A stretch of 64,000 bases of DNA from Methanobrevibacter sp. UBA412. Its GTDB lineage: Archaea; Methanobacteriota; Methanobacteria; Methanobacteriales; Methanobacteriaceae. Location of the stretch: the NCBI GenBank assembly GCA_002495685.1, contig DAGJ01000008.1, positions 23,107 to 87,106 on the forward strand. Direction: 5' to 3'. Numbering within the stretch: position 1 is the stretch's first letter; every line of letters starts with the position of its first letter. Positions 10,695 to 19,771 of the stretch are shown here, piece by piece. A program made the translations under genes and the position numbers. The notes beneath the pieces are model-generated. The model had not been told where the DNA came from. It searched no databases and saw nothing but the letters and a program-made list of their open reading frames with translations.

Positions 10695-10890
10695 GCAGAA
10701 GAAAAAGATTCTCTTAATTGATACCTTTTATTTTGGAGGTAATTTATTTTATTTTTTTTATTTAAAAGAATGGTATGTTTATATGGGTCCTTTTAATTTT
10801 TTAGTTTTTATTTGAGCGAAGATATTTTTTTTATCAATTAAGAGAATTTTTTCGTGAGATATAAAAACGTGAAAATTTTTATTCTCATAT
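10695..10890 (-). ncRNA. Candidate minus-strand small RNA with closing stem
   Basis: Inferred transcript, not a recognised family. A strong minus-strand TATA box (10920-10911) predicts initiation near 10890. The transcript would then include the perfect 16-bp inverted repeat 10847-10832/10723-10708, whose closing stem is followed on the minus strand by CTTTTTCTTC, a terminator-like U-tract. The enclosed loop of about 108 bases is unpaired-looking and carries ACCTCC (10740-10735), the complement of a Shine-Dalgarno sequence. A 16-codon frame, ATG at 10888 to TAA at 10838, could instead be a leaderless peptide or leader. The plus strand could alternatively be the transcribed one. Confidence 0.3.
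10708..10847. repeat. 140-bp element bounded by perfect 16-bp inverted repeats
   Basis: ATTCTCTTAATTGATA at 10708-10723 is the exact reverse complement of 10832-10847, and pairing continues imperfectly outward through A-run/T-run flanks. No target-site duplication is evident, which argues against a simple MITE, and no transposase is nearby. It lies between argG and the helicase gene. It could be a structured RNA, a mobile remnant or a regulatory loop. Confidence 0.7.
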
Positions 10891-10910
10891 TTATTAAATT
10901 GTATTTCTTA

Positions 10911-10936
10911 CTATATAAAGTTTAGGTATACCTAAA
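10911..10936 (-). promoter_or_regulatory. DtxR-type palindrome abutting a TATA box
   Basis: TTTAGGTATACCTAAA (10921-10936) is a perfect 16-base palindrome. Its core, TTAGG-N4-CCTAA, has the half-sites and spacing of operators for metal-dependent DtxR/IdeR/MntR-family repressors. On the minus strand it is followed at once by CTTTATATAG (10920-10911), a near-consensus archaeal TATA box, so a bound repressor would cover the BRE/TATA region. The downstream transcript would be the candidate small RNA, not a protein of normal size. Palindrome and TATA are seen directly; the regulator is inferred. Confidence 0.45.
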
Positions 10937-10960
10937 TTATTAATTAAAAAAATAATAAAA

Positions 10961-12979
10961 TTAAAGAACTTTAAAAGAATCATTACCTTTACAATAATCA
11001 ATTAAATCTTTATAAACATTATCAAACTTCAAAGTACTACTATCTCCAATAATAATTAATTTACGTTTAGCACGAGTAATAGAAACATTCAAACGTCTAA
11101 TATCATCTAAAAAACCAATATTATTATTCTTATTACTTCGCACTGTAGAAATTAAAACAATTTCTTTTTCACGACCCTGAAAACCATCAACAGTTTTAAC
11201 TTCAACAGGAATCATATTCCTTAAAAATTCAACCTGATCCATATATGGACTAATAACACCAATATCATCAGAACAATAACCTAAATCCAAATAATTACTA
11301 ACAATAATATTAATAATATTTGCTTCAACCTTATTAAGAACAGATTTAGAATCATTCAAATGTATCTCCATATTTCTTTCAATTAAAGAAGTATCTAAAA
11401 ATAAAAATGGATAATTCTCATCTTCAAAAAACTTATTAATATTATTAAGTCTAACACTTAATTTCTTATTAAAATTTTTAGAAATATTATTAGAACCTAA
11501 AGTCTTCTTATCTAAATCATTTAAAGAAATTGATTTAACAGAATCATCACTAAACAATTTATTATCATAAAATTCACTATTTGGAAAACTCATCAATTTT
11601 TCATTCATACGGTATTGACAATTAAGAAGAGAAGACTTATAATCATAAGAAATAATTAATTTTTCAAACAAAGTTTCTTGAAGCTTTCTAGATTTATTAC
11701 TAATAATAGTAGGAGGTAATTGTTTATGATCTCCTGCTAACACAAAACGTTTTGCTTTATTTATAGGGATTAAAACACTAGGAGTGCTAGCTTGTGAAGC
11801 TTCATCAATAATAGCTACATCAAAAATAATATCCTCAATATATTCTAAAGCTGCACTAGAATTAGTAGATAAAATCACATCACTATTTTTAATAATATCT
11901 TTAATAATTTCATCTTCTAAACATTCACTCTTCTTATAATATTCTTCAACTTCTTGGTTAATTAAAATCCAATTAGCTAAAGATTTCATGGTTTTAGCAT
12001 TAATACCTCTTGAAGATTTATTATTTTCAGCATTTTTAATAATCTCTTCATCACTAAAACCTCTTCTATAACGTGGGCTTGGTTTAGTGAAAGTGTCCCG
12101 TATCTTAGATTTTTCATTAATAATTTTTTCAATTTTATCTTTTTCACTATTTAATGGGTGGGTCTCGACCTTATAAGCTAAGGAATATTTAATATTCTCT
12201 TTTGAAATTCTTTGTGGGTGGCCTAATCTTGTTAAATTTAGAGTATCTTGATTTTCTTTACCTAATTTTTCTGTTAAACCTTCAAGTAAATTATCAACAC
12301 TTGTATTACTTTCTCCGGTAGCTAATATTTTATGGTCTTCTTTCCATTCTTGGTAAATTAATTCATTTAAGGTTCTTGTTTTCCCAGTTCCGAAAGGACC
12401 ATGTATTAAAAAGAAATCTGCTGAATTGATTGCATTAGTTATTGCTTCTTTTTGTGAAGAATTCAATTTTTTATCTTTAAAATTTTCTATTTTAATTTTT
12501 TTACTCTTTTTACTAGGGCTTTGTTTTTTTAATAAAAAATTTAATGCTTTTTTTCCATATGGACTTAAATTTTTTAAATTTTCTTCCATTCTTCTAAAAT
12601 TCACATCACTAGCATATAAATTTATATCCACATGTTTTTTTATAGCCCATTGTGGGAGATTGTTTAATGCTACTTTAATGAATCTTCCACCTTTTTCAGT
12701 TACTGTACCAGTTAAGTCACTTTTTAAGGGGTTTCCTTTACTTATTAATACTAAGTCCCCTACATTGATTTCAGTATCTATAAGTTCTTTTCTACCATAT
12801 TGAATTATATTATATCCTAGTTCTTTTCCTAGATTTTTTCCTTTTAAATGATTTATGGCTATTCCTTTTTTTTCTCTTTGATGAGGTTTTAATCTTTTGA
12901 TCATATTTCTCATTGCACTTATTTCGGCTTTTCTTTCATTATTTATAAGTTCTATGAGATTTGAAATATATTTTTTCAA
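10961..12979 (-). CDS. Superfamily 1 DNA/RNA helicase (UPF1/SMUBP2-like)
   Basis: 672-residue helicase. Motifs in order: I HGPFGTGKTRTL near residue 193, II AIIDEASQAS, III VLAGDHKQLPPT, then QYRMNEKLM (IV region), V TVDGFQGREKEIVLIS and VI LNVSITRAKRKL. The N-terminal 170 residues include a UvrD/SMUBP2-type beta-barrel-like region (VGDLVLIS, LTGTVTEKGGRFIKV). Archaeal relatives are annotated as IGHMBP2-like helicases; the substrate is unknown. The start is TTG with GGTAG six bases upstream. The stop codon lies in the palindrome TTAAAGAACTTTAA (10961-10974), a likely terminator stem. Confidence 0.9.
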   Translation of the reverse strand: MKKYISNLIELINNERKAEISAMRNMIKRLKPHQREKKGIAINHLKGKNLGKELGYNIIQYGRKELIDTEINVGDLVLISKGNPLKSDLTGTVTEKGGRFIKVALNNLPQWAIKKHVDINLYASDVNFRRMEENLKNLSPYGKKALNFLLKKQSPSKKSKKIKIENFKDKKLNSSQKEAITNAINSADFFLIHGPFGTGKTRTLNELIYQEWKEDHKILATGESNTSVDNLLEGLTEKLGKENQDTLNLTRLGHPQRISKENIKYSLAYKVETHPLNSEKDKIEKIINEKSKIRDTFTKPSPRYRRGFSDEEIIKNAENNKSSRGINAKTMKSLANWILINQEVEEYYKKSECLEDEIIKDIIKNSDVILSTNSSAALEYIEDIIFDVAIIDEASQASTPSVLIPINKAKRFVLAGDHKQLPPTIISNKSRKLQETLFEKLIISYDYKSSLLNCQYRMNEKLMSFPNSEFYDNKLFSDDSVKSISLNDLDKKTLGSNNISKNFNKKLSVRLNNINKFFEDENYPFLFLDTSLIERNMEIHLNDSKSVLNKVEANIINIIVSNYLDLGYCSDDIGVISPYMDQVEFLRNMIPVEVKTVDGFQGREKEIVLISTVRSNKNNNIGFLDDIRRLNVSITRAKRKLIIIGDSSTLKFDNVYKDLIDYCKGNDSFKVL

Positions 12980-13178
12980 CAGATTCTACCTTCTATAAAT
13001 TTTATTCATTATATCTATTATTCTATATTATTTTTCTTATTAAAATTATTATTTTAGATTATCTTATATACTATTTTTAATAAATTTTCATTTAATAATT
13101 TTACTTATATTTATTATCTTAGTAAATGAAAGAATTTAAATTTTATATAATAATTCTAAAAAGAAGGTTTTAAAGAAA

Positions 13179-13970
13179 ATGGAACAAACATTAGCTTCAC
13201 ATAATTTAGGGAATGATTCAGATTCTATTAAAAAATCATTATTTACTAATAATGATTATTTTTCCATCACTACATTATATTCTAAATCTCAAGGTTATGT
13301 TTCAGGTAATAAAAATCTTTTTGCAAACATGGATTATACTCCCTTAACTAAATTTATTCTTAATGAAAGTCTTAAAGGTACTCCTTTAATTAAATTAGGT
13401 CATGGAGATTTAAAAGTAATGATTCTTGCAGGAGTTCATGGTAATGAATTGCCTCCTCAAAATGCTGCTTTAATGTTGGTTAATAAATTGCGGAATCTTA
13501 ATTTAAATGGAACAGTTTATATTATTCCATTCGCAGCACCTGAAGCAACAATGTATAATATTAGAAATTATAATGGTCAAGATATTAACCGGACTAGTAT
13601 GATTAAAGGATCTTTAGGTAATTTAATAATTGATAAGATTAAAGATTTAGGAATTAGTTATGTTGCAGATTTCCATTCTACTGCTCCTAATGCTAATCCT
13701 GGTAAAGAGGGTGTTTTTTGCACAATTAAACCTTCTCCTAAAAGTTTTGATATAGCTTCATTTATTAGTGAAGATACTAATTCTTCTATAATTAATTATA
13801 ATAATGCAGGGGCTATGTTTAAAGGTGCTATTGAAGATGAATGTAATTTAATAGGTATTCCGGCTGTTACTTGTGAAGTAATATCTACTATAGGTTATCT
13901 TAGTTTAGGTTCTACAAAGAGATCTTTAAATCAGATGATTAGTTTTTTAAAATATTGTAATATTCTTTAA
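13179..13970 (+). CDS. Succinylglutamate desuccinylase/aspartoacylase-family zinc deacylase
   Basis: 263-residue protein of the M14-like AstE/ASPA family. The zinc-ligand motif AGVHGNELPPQ (His and Glu) lies near residue 90. It is followed by DINR and by ADFHSTAPN, which supplies the second His. A downstream TCEVISTIG glutamate is a candidate catalytic base. These enzymes cleave N-acyl groups from amino acids or peptides; the methanogen substrate is not known. It is monocistronic, with about 90 bases before the next gene. The first 75 residues match the family less clearly. Confidence 0.8.
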   Translation: MEQTLASHNLGNDSDSIKKSLFTNNDYFSITTLYSKSQGYVSGNKNLFANMDYTPLTKFILNESLKGTPLIKLGHGDLKVMILAGVHGNELPPQNAALMLVNKLRNLNLNGTVYIIPFAAPEATMYNIRNYNGQDINRTSMIKGSLGNLIIDKIKDLGISYVADFHSTAPNANPGKEGVFCTIKPSPKSFDIASFISEDTNSSIINYNNAGAMFKGAIEDECNLIGIPAVTCEVISTIGYLSLGSTKRSLNQMISFLKYCNIL

Positions 13971-14062
13971 AAGTAATTCTATTTTTAATTATTTTTCAAA
14001 TGCTTACATAATTGTTATTTATATAATAATAGTAAAATTCACTTATAAAAAGGTGATAAATT

Positions 14063-14758
14063 ATTTCTTCATATAAAGCTCATACATTATTTGGATTAGT
14101 ACTTTCTTTATTATATTTTCAAAACCCATTAGCTATAGCTTTAGTAATTTTAGGTGCTAACTTTTCAGATTTTGATCATGATTTTAAAAGAAAAAATGTC
14201 TTTTATTTAATGTTAATTGGTTTAATATTAACTATTGTAATGTATGCTTTTGATTTTCCTTATTATATTGGGTTAATTTTAATTTTATTAAGTTTAATAT
14301 TTCTTTTATCAAGTCATAGAGGATTTACACATTCTATTTTTGGAATATTAGTTTTATCTATACTTATATCTTCTATTGTTATTTGTGGGATGAATTTTAT
14401 TATTTATTTCAGTATGTTTTCAAATTATATTACTTTTAAATTAGCTTTAGTTTTAATGATTATTTTATTAAGTGTTTTTGTTTTAAATAAAAGGGTTTTA
14501 CCATTTTTTTTAGCTTTATTGATTTTAGGTTTATTATTTATTCCATGTACTAAGATTAGTAATGTTTTGATTTTTATTTCTTTAATTTTAGGATTTTTAA
14601 GTCATTTAATATTAGATTCCTTTTCTGCTTCTGGAATAAGATTATTTAGGCCTTTTAGTAATCGTAAAGTTTATAAAAAATTTGGTATTACTTTAAGTAT
14701 TCTGTTAATTATTTTATCTATTCCTCATTTGATTAATTTAAGCCATTTATTATTCTAA
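14063..14758 (+). CDS. YdjM/DUF457-type membrane metal-dependent hydrolase, ATT start
   Basis: 231-residue membrane protein of the LexA-binding/YdjM-like family. The N-terminus is SSYKAHTLFGLVLSLL, then NFSDFDHD (metal-binding Asp/His), SSHRGFTHSIFG near residue 87 and LSHLILDSFSASGIRLFRPF near 195. The first ATG in frame (14210) would remove the first helix and the DFDHD motif. The frame opens after a stop at 14057-14059. AGGTGAT (14051-14057) positions initiation at ATT 14063, five bases away; ATT 14060 is too close. No ATG, GTG or TTG is available in that stretch. The cellular role of this family is unknown. Confidence 0.8.
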   Translation: MSSYKAHTLFGLVLSLLYFQNPLAIALVILGANFSDFDHDFKRKNVFYLMLIGLILTIVMYAFDFPYYIGLILILLSLIFLLSSHRGFTHSIFGILVLSILISSIVICGMNFIIYFSMFSNYITFKLALVLMIILLSVFVLNKRVLPFFLALLILGLLFIPCTKISNVLIFISLILGFLSHLILDSFSASGIRLFRPFSNRKVYKKFGITLSILLIILSIPHLINLSHLLF

Positions 14759-15071
14759 AAAAACTGTTTAATATAATTCGTTTATATAATCTTTTTTCTT
14801 GTTTTAACTTATTTTTTATCATTTTTTAAGTTTTTTGATTTATAAGTTTTTATTATTAATGTTTTTAAACTTTTTTTATTAGTATTTTAATGATTTTAAG
14901 TGTTTTAATTCTTTTTTTTTGGAGCTTATTATCGAAACATTTATAATAAATAATCATGATAAATAGTATTAATATATTAGGAAAATTTTTATAATACTAA
15001 TTTTTCTAAAAAAATATTATTATTTAATAAAAATGTTTAAAAAAAATAGAGGATAATGGAGCTTTAATTCA
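14759..15071. other. Intergenic region carrying the presumed ehb promoter
   Basis: About 310 AT-rich bases upstream of the 17-gene ehb cluster. A TATA-like TTTATAATAAATA lies near 14950-14962, next to a short ATCATGAT palindrome, about 110 bases before ehbA. A promoter here is expected because the preceding gene ends at 14758. No gene is seen. Confidence 0.4.
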
Positions 15072-15386
15072 ATGTTTTTAACTAGAATTTATTATGCAAT
15101 AGCTTACTTTTTTGTTTTAATATGGGAAATAATAAAAGCGGTTTTTGATGTAACTCTTCGTACATTAAAAGATGGAGAATATGATCCAATAATAGTTAAT
15201 ATTGAAACAGTACTTAAAAGACCTGTAGCTCAAACAATATTAGCTAATAGTATAACTTTAACTCCTGGAACTTTAACTGTAGATTTAGATTCAGAAGCAC
15301 AAGTTTTAAAAGTAGCTATTATTAGTCCAAGAGAAAAAGAGGATATTATTCCATTTGAACCATATATTAAAGGAATGTTAGAATAA
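15072..15386 (+). CDS. ehbA: Energy-converting hydrogenase B subunit A (MrpE-like)
   Basis: 104-residue membrane protein with the fold of the MnhE/MrpE antiporter subunit: an N-terminal hydrophobic helix, DVTLRTLKDGEYDP, then VLKRPVAQTILANSITLTPG, which is the conserved MrpE core. First gene of a 17-gene run whose order and family content match ehbA-Q of Methanothermobacter. It probably belongs to the ion-translocating membrane arm. A 94-base gap separates it from ehbB. Confidence 0.88.
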   Translation: MFLTRIYYAIAYFFVLIWEIIKAVFDVTLRTLKDGEYDPIIVNIETVLKRPVAQTILANSITLTPGTLTVDLDSEAQVLKVAIISPREKEDIIPFEPYIKGMLE

Positions 15387-15489
15387 AGAAGAATTTTATA
15401 TGGAAAAATCCTCTTTTTTCAAATTTATATAAAATAAAAATTTTTATTTAAATCATTATTAAAACTAAGTAAAAAAAAATGTGATAGTG

Positions 15490-15750
15490 ATGGATATATT
15501 ACTAATTTCAAAGATTTTCTTATTAATTGCCTTTTGTATTTTCACATTGGCAGCTTTAAGATTGGCTACTCATAAATCAACAACTATGGGTATAGTTGGA
15601 GTGGATGCTATAACAGTTTCTGTTTCAGTTATTCTTGTAGGTTTAGGTGGAATTTATGGGATTGGATTTTTTAGAGATATAGCTTTAGCTTTAGTTCTTT
15701 TAGGAATAGTTGGTACTATAGCTTTTGCAACTGTCAATAGAGGGGATTAA
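15490..15750 (+). CDS. ehbB: Energy-converting hydrogenase B subunit B (MrpF-like)
   Basis: Three-helix membrane protein of the MnhF/MrpF type, with RLATHKSTTMGIVGVDAITVSV as the family core and a C-terminal GTIAFATVNRGD. A GTG at 15481 is in frame three codons earlier. However, GTGAT at 15481-15485 is the better Shine-Dalgarno sequence for the ATG at 15490, giving 86 residues. It ends two bases before ehbC, so the two are tightly coupled. Confidence 0.88.
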   Translation: MDILLISKIFLLIAFCIFTLAALRLATHKSTTMGIVGVDAITVSVSVILVGLGGIYGIGFFRDIALALVLLGIVGTIAFATVNRGD

Positions 15751-15752
15751 AA

Positions 15753-16196
15753 ATGATTACACCATCTATTCTAAACTTGATACAATCTATATTGCTCATT
15801 ATTGTAGCTATCATTACTATTATTGTTAGTATTGGTATTTTAAGATTGGATAAAGACATGGATAATGTAGTTTATGCAAGAATCCATATATTGGGTGTAA
15901 TTGATATTGCAGCAGTAATTGCTTTTATATGTTTAGGAGATCCTTTATTAGGAGTATTATATTTCATTTTAGCTCCATTTGCAGCACATGCTATGGCTAA
16001 TGGATATTTCCATGGTGAAGATGAAAAAAATAATAAAAACTTAGTTGAAGGTAATGAAAAGAAAGATGATAAAAAAGATTTTACTGAAGAGATAGAATCA
16101 ACAGGTTTCTATAAAAATGCGAATGAATTCAAAGAATTTGATGATTCTGAAGATAAAATTTTAATTTCTACTCTAAAGATTACTGAGGATGAATAA
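15753..16196 (+). CDS. ehbC: Energy-converting hydrogenase B subunit C (MrpG-like)
   Basis: 147-residue MnhG/MrpG-type membrane subunit. Three hydrophobic helices occupy the first 90 residues, with [19 protein letters not shown] as the recognisable core. A hydrophilic, charged tail of about 55 residues follows, rich in Lys, Asp and Glu and extending beyond the Mrp homologues. It lies two bases after ehbB and two before ehbD. It is a presumed part of the membrane arm; the tail may face the cytoplasm. Confidence 0.86.
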   Translation: MITPSILNLIQSILLIIVAIITIIVSIGILRLDKDMDNVVYARIHILGVIDIAAVIAFICLGDPLLGVLYFILAPFAAHAMANGYFHGEDEKNNKNLVEGNEKKDDKKDFTEEIESTGFYKNANEFKEFDDSEDKILISTLKITEDE

Positions 16197-16198
16197 TT

Positions 16199-16432
16199 AT
16201 GATTGAGTACGTAATAATGGTTATCATAGTATTAGGTGCTATAATTACCTTAATGCAAAAAGATTTACTCAAAGCAGCTGTTGTTAGTGGAATAACTGGA
16301 TTATGTGTAGCTTTCTTATATGAAATTTTATTAGCTCCAGATGTTGCTTTAACCCAAGCTATTGTAGGAGCAGCTATTGTACCTGCATTTATAGCATTAG
16401 CAGTGAAAAAAACTAAAAGGACTGATGACTAA
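16199..16432 (+). CDS. ehbD: Energy-converting hydrogenase B subunit D
   Basis: 77-residue membrane protein related to the DUF4040/MrpB-type segment. Core: [18 protein letters not shown], then [25 protein letters not shown], with the acidic APDVALTQA motif shared by MrpA C-terminal domains. Its stop TAA overlaps the ehbE ATG by one base (TAATG). Tight overlap suggests one polycistronic transcript. Confidence 0.87.
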   Translation: MIEYVIMVIIVLGAIITLMQKDLLKAAVVSGITGLCVAFLYEILLAPDVALTQAIVGAAIVPAFIALAVKKTKRTDD

Positions 16433-16803
16433 TGATTATGGATGTTCAATTAGCATCATTATTTACTTCAGGTGCTTTAATCGTTATAGGTCTTTATGCA
16501 GCAATATTCTTAGATAATATAATTAAAAAGATTATAGGTTTAAGTTTTATAGAAGAGGGAGTCAACCTATTCCTAGTTGCTTTAGGTTATAAATTAGGTG
16601 GAATAGTTCCAATTTTCTTACCTGGAATGACTAAAAGTTCATTCTATGCAAATTCTGCTTATCCTTTACCTCAAGCTTTAGTTTTAACAAGTATTGTTAT
16701 TGGGGCAAGTACATTAGCTGTAATGCTTGCATTAGTTATGGTATTATATAAAAAGCATCACACTTTAAGTACAAAAGCTATGTTAGGTGAAGATCATGAA
16801 TGA
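16432..16803 (+). CDS. ehbE: Energy-converting hydrogenase B subunit E (MrpC/NuoK-like)
   Basis: 123-residue, three-helix protein of the MnhC/NuoK class. The conserved glutamate lies in [15 protein letters not shown], and the third helix is [20 protein letters not shown], the NuoK/MrpC signature. It probably forms part of the proton or sodium channel. Its end overlaps the beginning of ehbF by eight bases. Confidence 0.9.
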   Translation: MIMDVQLASLFTSGALIVIGLYAAIFLDNIIKKIIGLSFIEEGVNLFLVALGYKLGGIVPIFLPGMTKSSFYANSAYPLPQALVLTSIVIGASTLAVMLALVMVLYKKHHTLSTKAMLGEDHE

Positions 16804-18289
16804 ATTAATTCCTTTAATAGTAATAATACCATTAATTTGTGCTTTATTATTAAATTTACTTCATGGAAAAAATAGAATATCCCGAATAATGGCTTTAATA
16901 GTTGCAATTATAATTCCAATAATAGCTTTAGTTGCTTCAAATGGTTTACATTTCTTTGGAGGTCATGCACCATTAACATTTAATCCCTCATTGTTAGAAT
17001 CTTTACCTGCAAGTTTACTTAGTTCACGGGTCATTCTTTTCCATCCAGCTATTACATATAGTTTAGCAGGTTTAGAAAAAATATTCATTTTCATTCTTGG
17101 AATTGTAATCTTCTTAGCTTTATTCACATATTTCAATAAATATAAAAAAGTATCTGGACCTTACTTATTCCTAATATTTATGGGGACAGCTGCAGTAAGT
17201 GCAATGTTATTAAGTGATGATATTTTTAATATGTACATATTTTTTGAAATAGCAGCATTAACACAAACAGGTATTATACTATCCTCAAACACTGAAGGCA
17301 GTACGGAAACTGCATTAAAATATATGATTTTAGGATCAATTGGAGGACCTATACTACTTTTAGGTATAGGATTTGTTTTAGGTGTAATTGGTAGTGTAAA
17401 CATAACAGATATTGTTTATGCAATTCACACTGGTTATGTAAATCCTTACTCTCCAGCATTAATAATTGGTTTTGCTATGATCTTTTTCGGTTGGTTATAT
17501 GCATCTGGATTACCTCCATTCAACACAATAAAATCATTAATATACAGTAAAGGTACTCCAGAATCATCAGCAATACTTACAACTTTTTCAGTATTAACAA
17601 TGGTTGCATTCGGATTAGTAATGTTTAGAATATTTGGATATTTATCTGTATATAAAATAACTATAATGTTATTCTCTCTACTTGCTATGGTGCTAGGTGT
17701 ATCCATGGCAGTTGTTCAAACAGATTATAGAAAAATGTTAGGGTTTTTAGCAGTAGGTGAATTAGGTTTTATTGCTATTGGATTTGGTATAGGAACTAAA
17801 TTATCTATGACTGCAGGGCTTTTCCAAGCTTTTAATGATATAGTGATTACTTCCTTATTATTTATTGGATTTGGTATAGTTTATTACTTAACTGGTACAT
17901 CTGATACTCGTAAATTAGGAGGATTAATTTCATTAAACCCTAAAGTTAGTATAATGATATTACTTGGAGGTTTAGCATTAGCTGGTGTTCCTCCATTTAA
18001 CGGATTCCAATCTAAATTAATGTTAGTTCAATCTGCATTAAATGCAGGATTCCCAGAAATAGCTATTATAATTGTTTTAGTTAGTATAGTGGTCTTTATG
18101 ACATTTGTTAAAGCATTCCATTCAATTTATTTAAAACCTAAACCTAAAGATTTAAGTTTTGTTCATAAAGAAGTTCCAAGTTTAGCAATAGTGTCTATAG
18201 CTATATTATTAATAATATGTCTTGTAATAGGTCTTGATCCTAATTTAATAACATATAGCTTTGGACAATATTTAGGGGGCTTGATATAA
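16796..18289 (+). CDS. ehbF: Energy-converting hydrogenase B subunit F (MrpD/NuoN-like antiporter)
   Basis: Large polytopic subunit of 497 residues with the proton-conducting antiporter-like module (proton_antipo_M). Key stretches: [20 protein letters not shown] with its conserved Glu, [46 protein letters not shown] with a lysine in the channel helix, [20 protein letters not shown] and [18 protein letters not shown] at 16787 is in frame, but AGGTGA at 16785-16790 is the ribosome site for the ATG at 16796. It is the likely main ion-translocating subunit. Confidence 0.93.
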   Translation: MNELIPLIVIIPLICALLLNLLHGKNRISRIMALIVAIIIPIIALVASNGLHFFGGHAPLTFNPSLLESLPASLLSSRVILFHPAITYSLAGLEKIFIFILGIVIFLALFTYFNKYKKVSGPYLFLIFMGTAAVSAMLLSDDIFNMYIFFEIAALTQTGIILSSNTEGSTETALKYMILGSIGGPILLLGIGFVLGVIGSVNITDIVYAIHTGYVNPYSPALIIGFAMIFFGWLYASGLPPFNTIKSLIYSKGTPESSAILTTFSVLTMVAFGLVMFRIFGYLSVYKITIMLFSLLAMVLGVSMAVVQTDYRKMLGFLAVGELGFIAIGFGIGTKLSMTAGLFQAFNDIVITSLLFIGFGIVYYLTGTSDTRKLGGLISLNPKVSIMILLGGLALAGVPPFNGFQSKLMLVQSALNAGFPEIAIIIVLVSIVVFMTFVKAFHSIYLKPKPKDLSFVHKEVPSLAIVSIAILLIICLVIGLDPNLITYSFGQYLGGLI

Positions 18290-18290
18290 G

Positions 18291-18626
18291 ATGGCATTTT
18301 ATGATTTATTATTAGATTCTCTTAAGGAAGTTAAAGGAAAAATTAAGAAAGATCCTTTAACTAGTGATAATGTTTCAGGAGCTACTGCAGGAGAATTAAC
18401 TGTTATATCAGTAACTTTACTTGCAGCATTATTACTTACTCGTGTAAATTTACTTATTTCAATGGTTATTGTTTTAATTTTAGCTGTTGCATTAGTTACT
18501 AATTTACCTTTAATCCCTAAAGTTATTAAGGAAGAAAATAATTCATTGGATACAATGCTGTTTTATGTTATTTTAACATTAGGAATTGTGGTTTGTCTTA
18601 TTTATTGGGGTGTAGGCTATGTATGA
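18291..18626 (+). CDS. ehbG: Energy-converting hydrogenase B subunit G
   Basis: 111-residue protein. An amphipathic N-terminal stretch ([17 protein letters not shown]) is followed by three hydrophobic helices. It is recognised mainly by position between ehbF and ehbH and by its membrane character. I see no catalytic motif. It starts one base after the ehbF stop and overlaps ehbH by eight bases. Presumed small membrane-arm subunit. Confidence 0.8.
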   Translation: MAFYDLLLDSLKEVKGKIKKDPLTSDNVSGATAGELTVISVTLLAALLLTRVNLLISMVIVLILAVALVTNLPLIPKVIKEENNSLDTMLFYVILTLGIVVCLIYWGVGYV

Positions 18627-18897
18627 TAATATTAAAGAATTAATATTAGCAATTGTTACTGCTTTATTTGGTGTAACTTTATTTGATGCTTTATTTAATT
18701 TAAAAAGTATCATTGCTCCAGGAATCAGTTTAATTTACAATGCTTTAGGTCCTAATATCGCTCCAAACATGGTTACTAATATAGTATTTGATTGGAGAGG
18801 TTATGATACTTTAGGTGAAGCATTAATTCTTGTTTCAGCTGTTTTAATTGTCTTATTAATATTTGGAAGAGGAAAATTAAAAGGTGATGAACAATGA
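18619..18897 (+). CDS. ehbH: Energy-converting hydrogenase B subunit H (MrpB-like)
   Basis: 92-residue membrane protein. An N-terminal helix ([19 protein letters not shown]) is followed by a loop ending [27 protein letters not shown]. The stretch [11 protein letters not shown] is the conserved MrpA/MrpB motif. Its stop overlaps the ehbI ATG (ATGA). It probably lies next to ehbI in the MrpB-like part of the membrane arm. Confidence 0.86.
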   Translation: MYDNIKELILAIVTALFGVTLFDALFNLKSIIAPGISLIYNALGPNIAPNMVTNIVFDWRGYDTLGEALILVSAVLIVLLIFGRGKLKGDEQ

Positions 18898-19376
18898 GTG
18901 AAGGAAGTACAGTATTAAAATTACTAGCTTTTCCAATTTCAATCTTCACAATATGTTTAGGAGTAAACACTATTTTAGGTGGACATATTACACCGGGTGG
19001 TGGTTTCCAAGGTGGAGCTATGATTGCTGGGGGAGTTATTTTAAGTCTCTTTGTTTATGGTTATGATAGAATCCCTATAGATTTCTCTCATAATTTTGTT
19101 TCAGCAGTTGAAAGTTTTGGAGCTTTAGCATATATTGGTTTAGGATTAGTAGGTTTAATATTTGCAGGTTCATTCTTGTATAATATTGGTTTTGATGCTT
19201 ATAATCTTGTTCCAAATCTCGTACAAACTATTTTCCATTATCCTGATGTGACTAATGCTGGAATCATCCCATACTTAAATATTGTTGTTGGTTTAAAAGT
19301 TATGGTTGGTTTATCTGCTATTGCAATTGCATTTTATCAATTTAAAAGTTTTGAAGAAGAAGGGGATGAAGAATGA
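18894..19376 (+). CDS. ehbI: Energy-converting hydrogenase B subunit I (MnhB-like)
   Basis: 160-residue membrane protein with the MnhB domain. Signature: [22 protein letters not shown] near residues 24-45, the glycine-rich motif of MrpB, followed by [23 protein letters not shown] helices and a final [23 protein letters not shown] overlaps join it to ehbH in front and ehbJ behind, consistent with one operon. Confidence 0.9.
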   Translation: MSEGSTVLKLLAFPISIFTICLGVNTILGGHITPGGGFQGGAMIAGGVILSLFVYGYDRIPIDFSHNFVSAVESFGALAYIGLGLVGLIFAGSFLYNIGFDAYNLVPNLVQTIFHYPDVTNAGIIPYLNIVVGLKVMVGLSAIAIAFYQFKSFEEEGDEE

Positions 19377-19633
19377 TAGTTATAGGACCAATTTTATTTG
19401 GATTAATAATCGGTTTAGTAATAGGTTCTAGAATTAGAACTGATGCTAAAGTTAATATTGGATTAACTGGAGGATCTATTCTCTTATTATTCATTGTTGC
19501 TATATTAATGGCATGGCAATTAGGAAATTTCCCATATTATTCTGATTTTCCTGTTGCAACTGGATTCGTATCAGCATTTATAGGTCTTATATTAGGTAAA
19601 TTCCTATTTGGGAGATCTAAAGAAAATAGTTAA
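19373..19633 (+). CDS. ehbJ: Energy-converting hydrogenase B subunit J
   Basis: 86-residue protein with three hydrophobic helices and short charged ends. No enzyme motif is visible; the assignment rests on its place after ehbI and its size. The stop codon is followed by about 120 AT-rich bases before the polyferredoxin gene, the longest gap in the middle of the cluster, so an internal promoter or processing site could exist there. Confidence 0.8.
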   Translation: MIVIGPILFGLIIGLVIGSRIRTDAKVNIGLTGGSILLLFIVAILMAWQLGNFPYYSDFPVATGFVSAFIGLILGKFLFGRSKENS

Positions 19634-19771
19634 AAAAAAAGTTGATTATTTTTATATTATCAAGAAAAGGATTTTTGATTTTATAAAAAAAATAATTTCA
19701 AATATTATAATAATAAAATTTATAAAAAGAAAAGTTTTAAAAAAAATAAAATTAGATTGGAAGTAAAAATC

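Noticed and set aside
10838..10888. 16-codon frame (ATG at 10888, minus strand) downstream of the palindrome and TATA box.
   Set aside because: Too short to support by sequence alone. Mentioned only as an alternative reading of the candidate small RNA.
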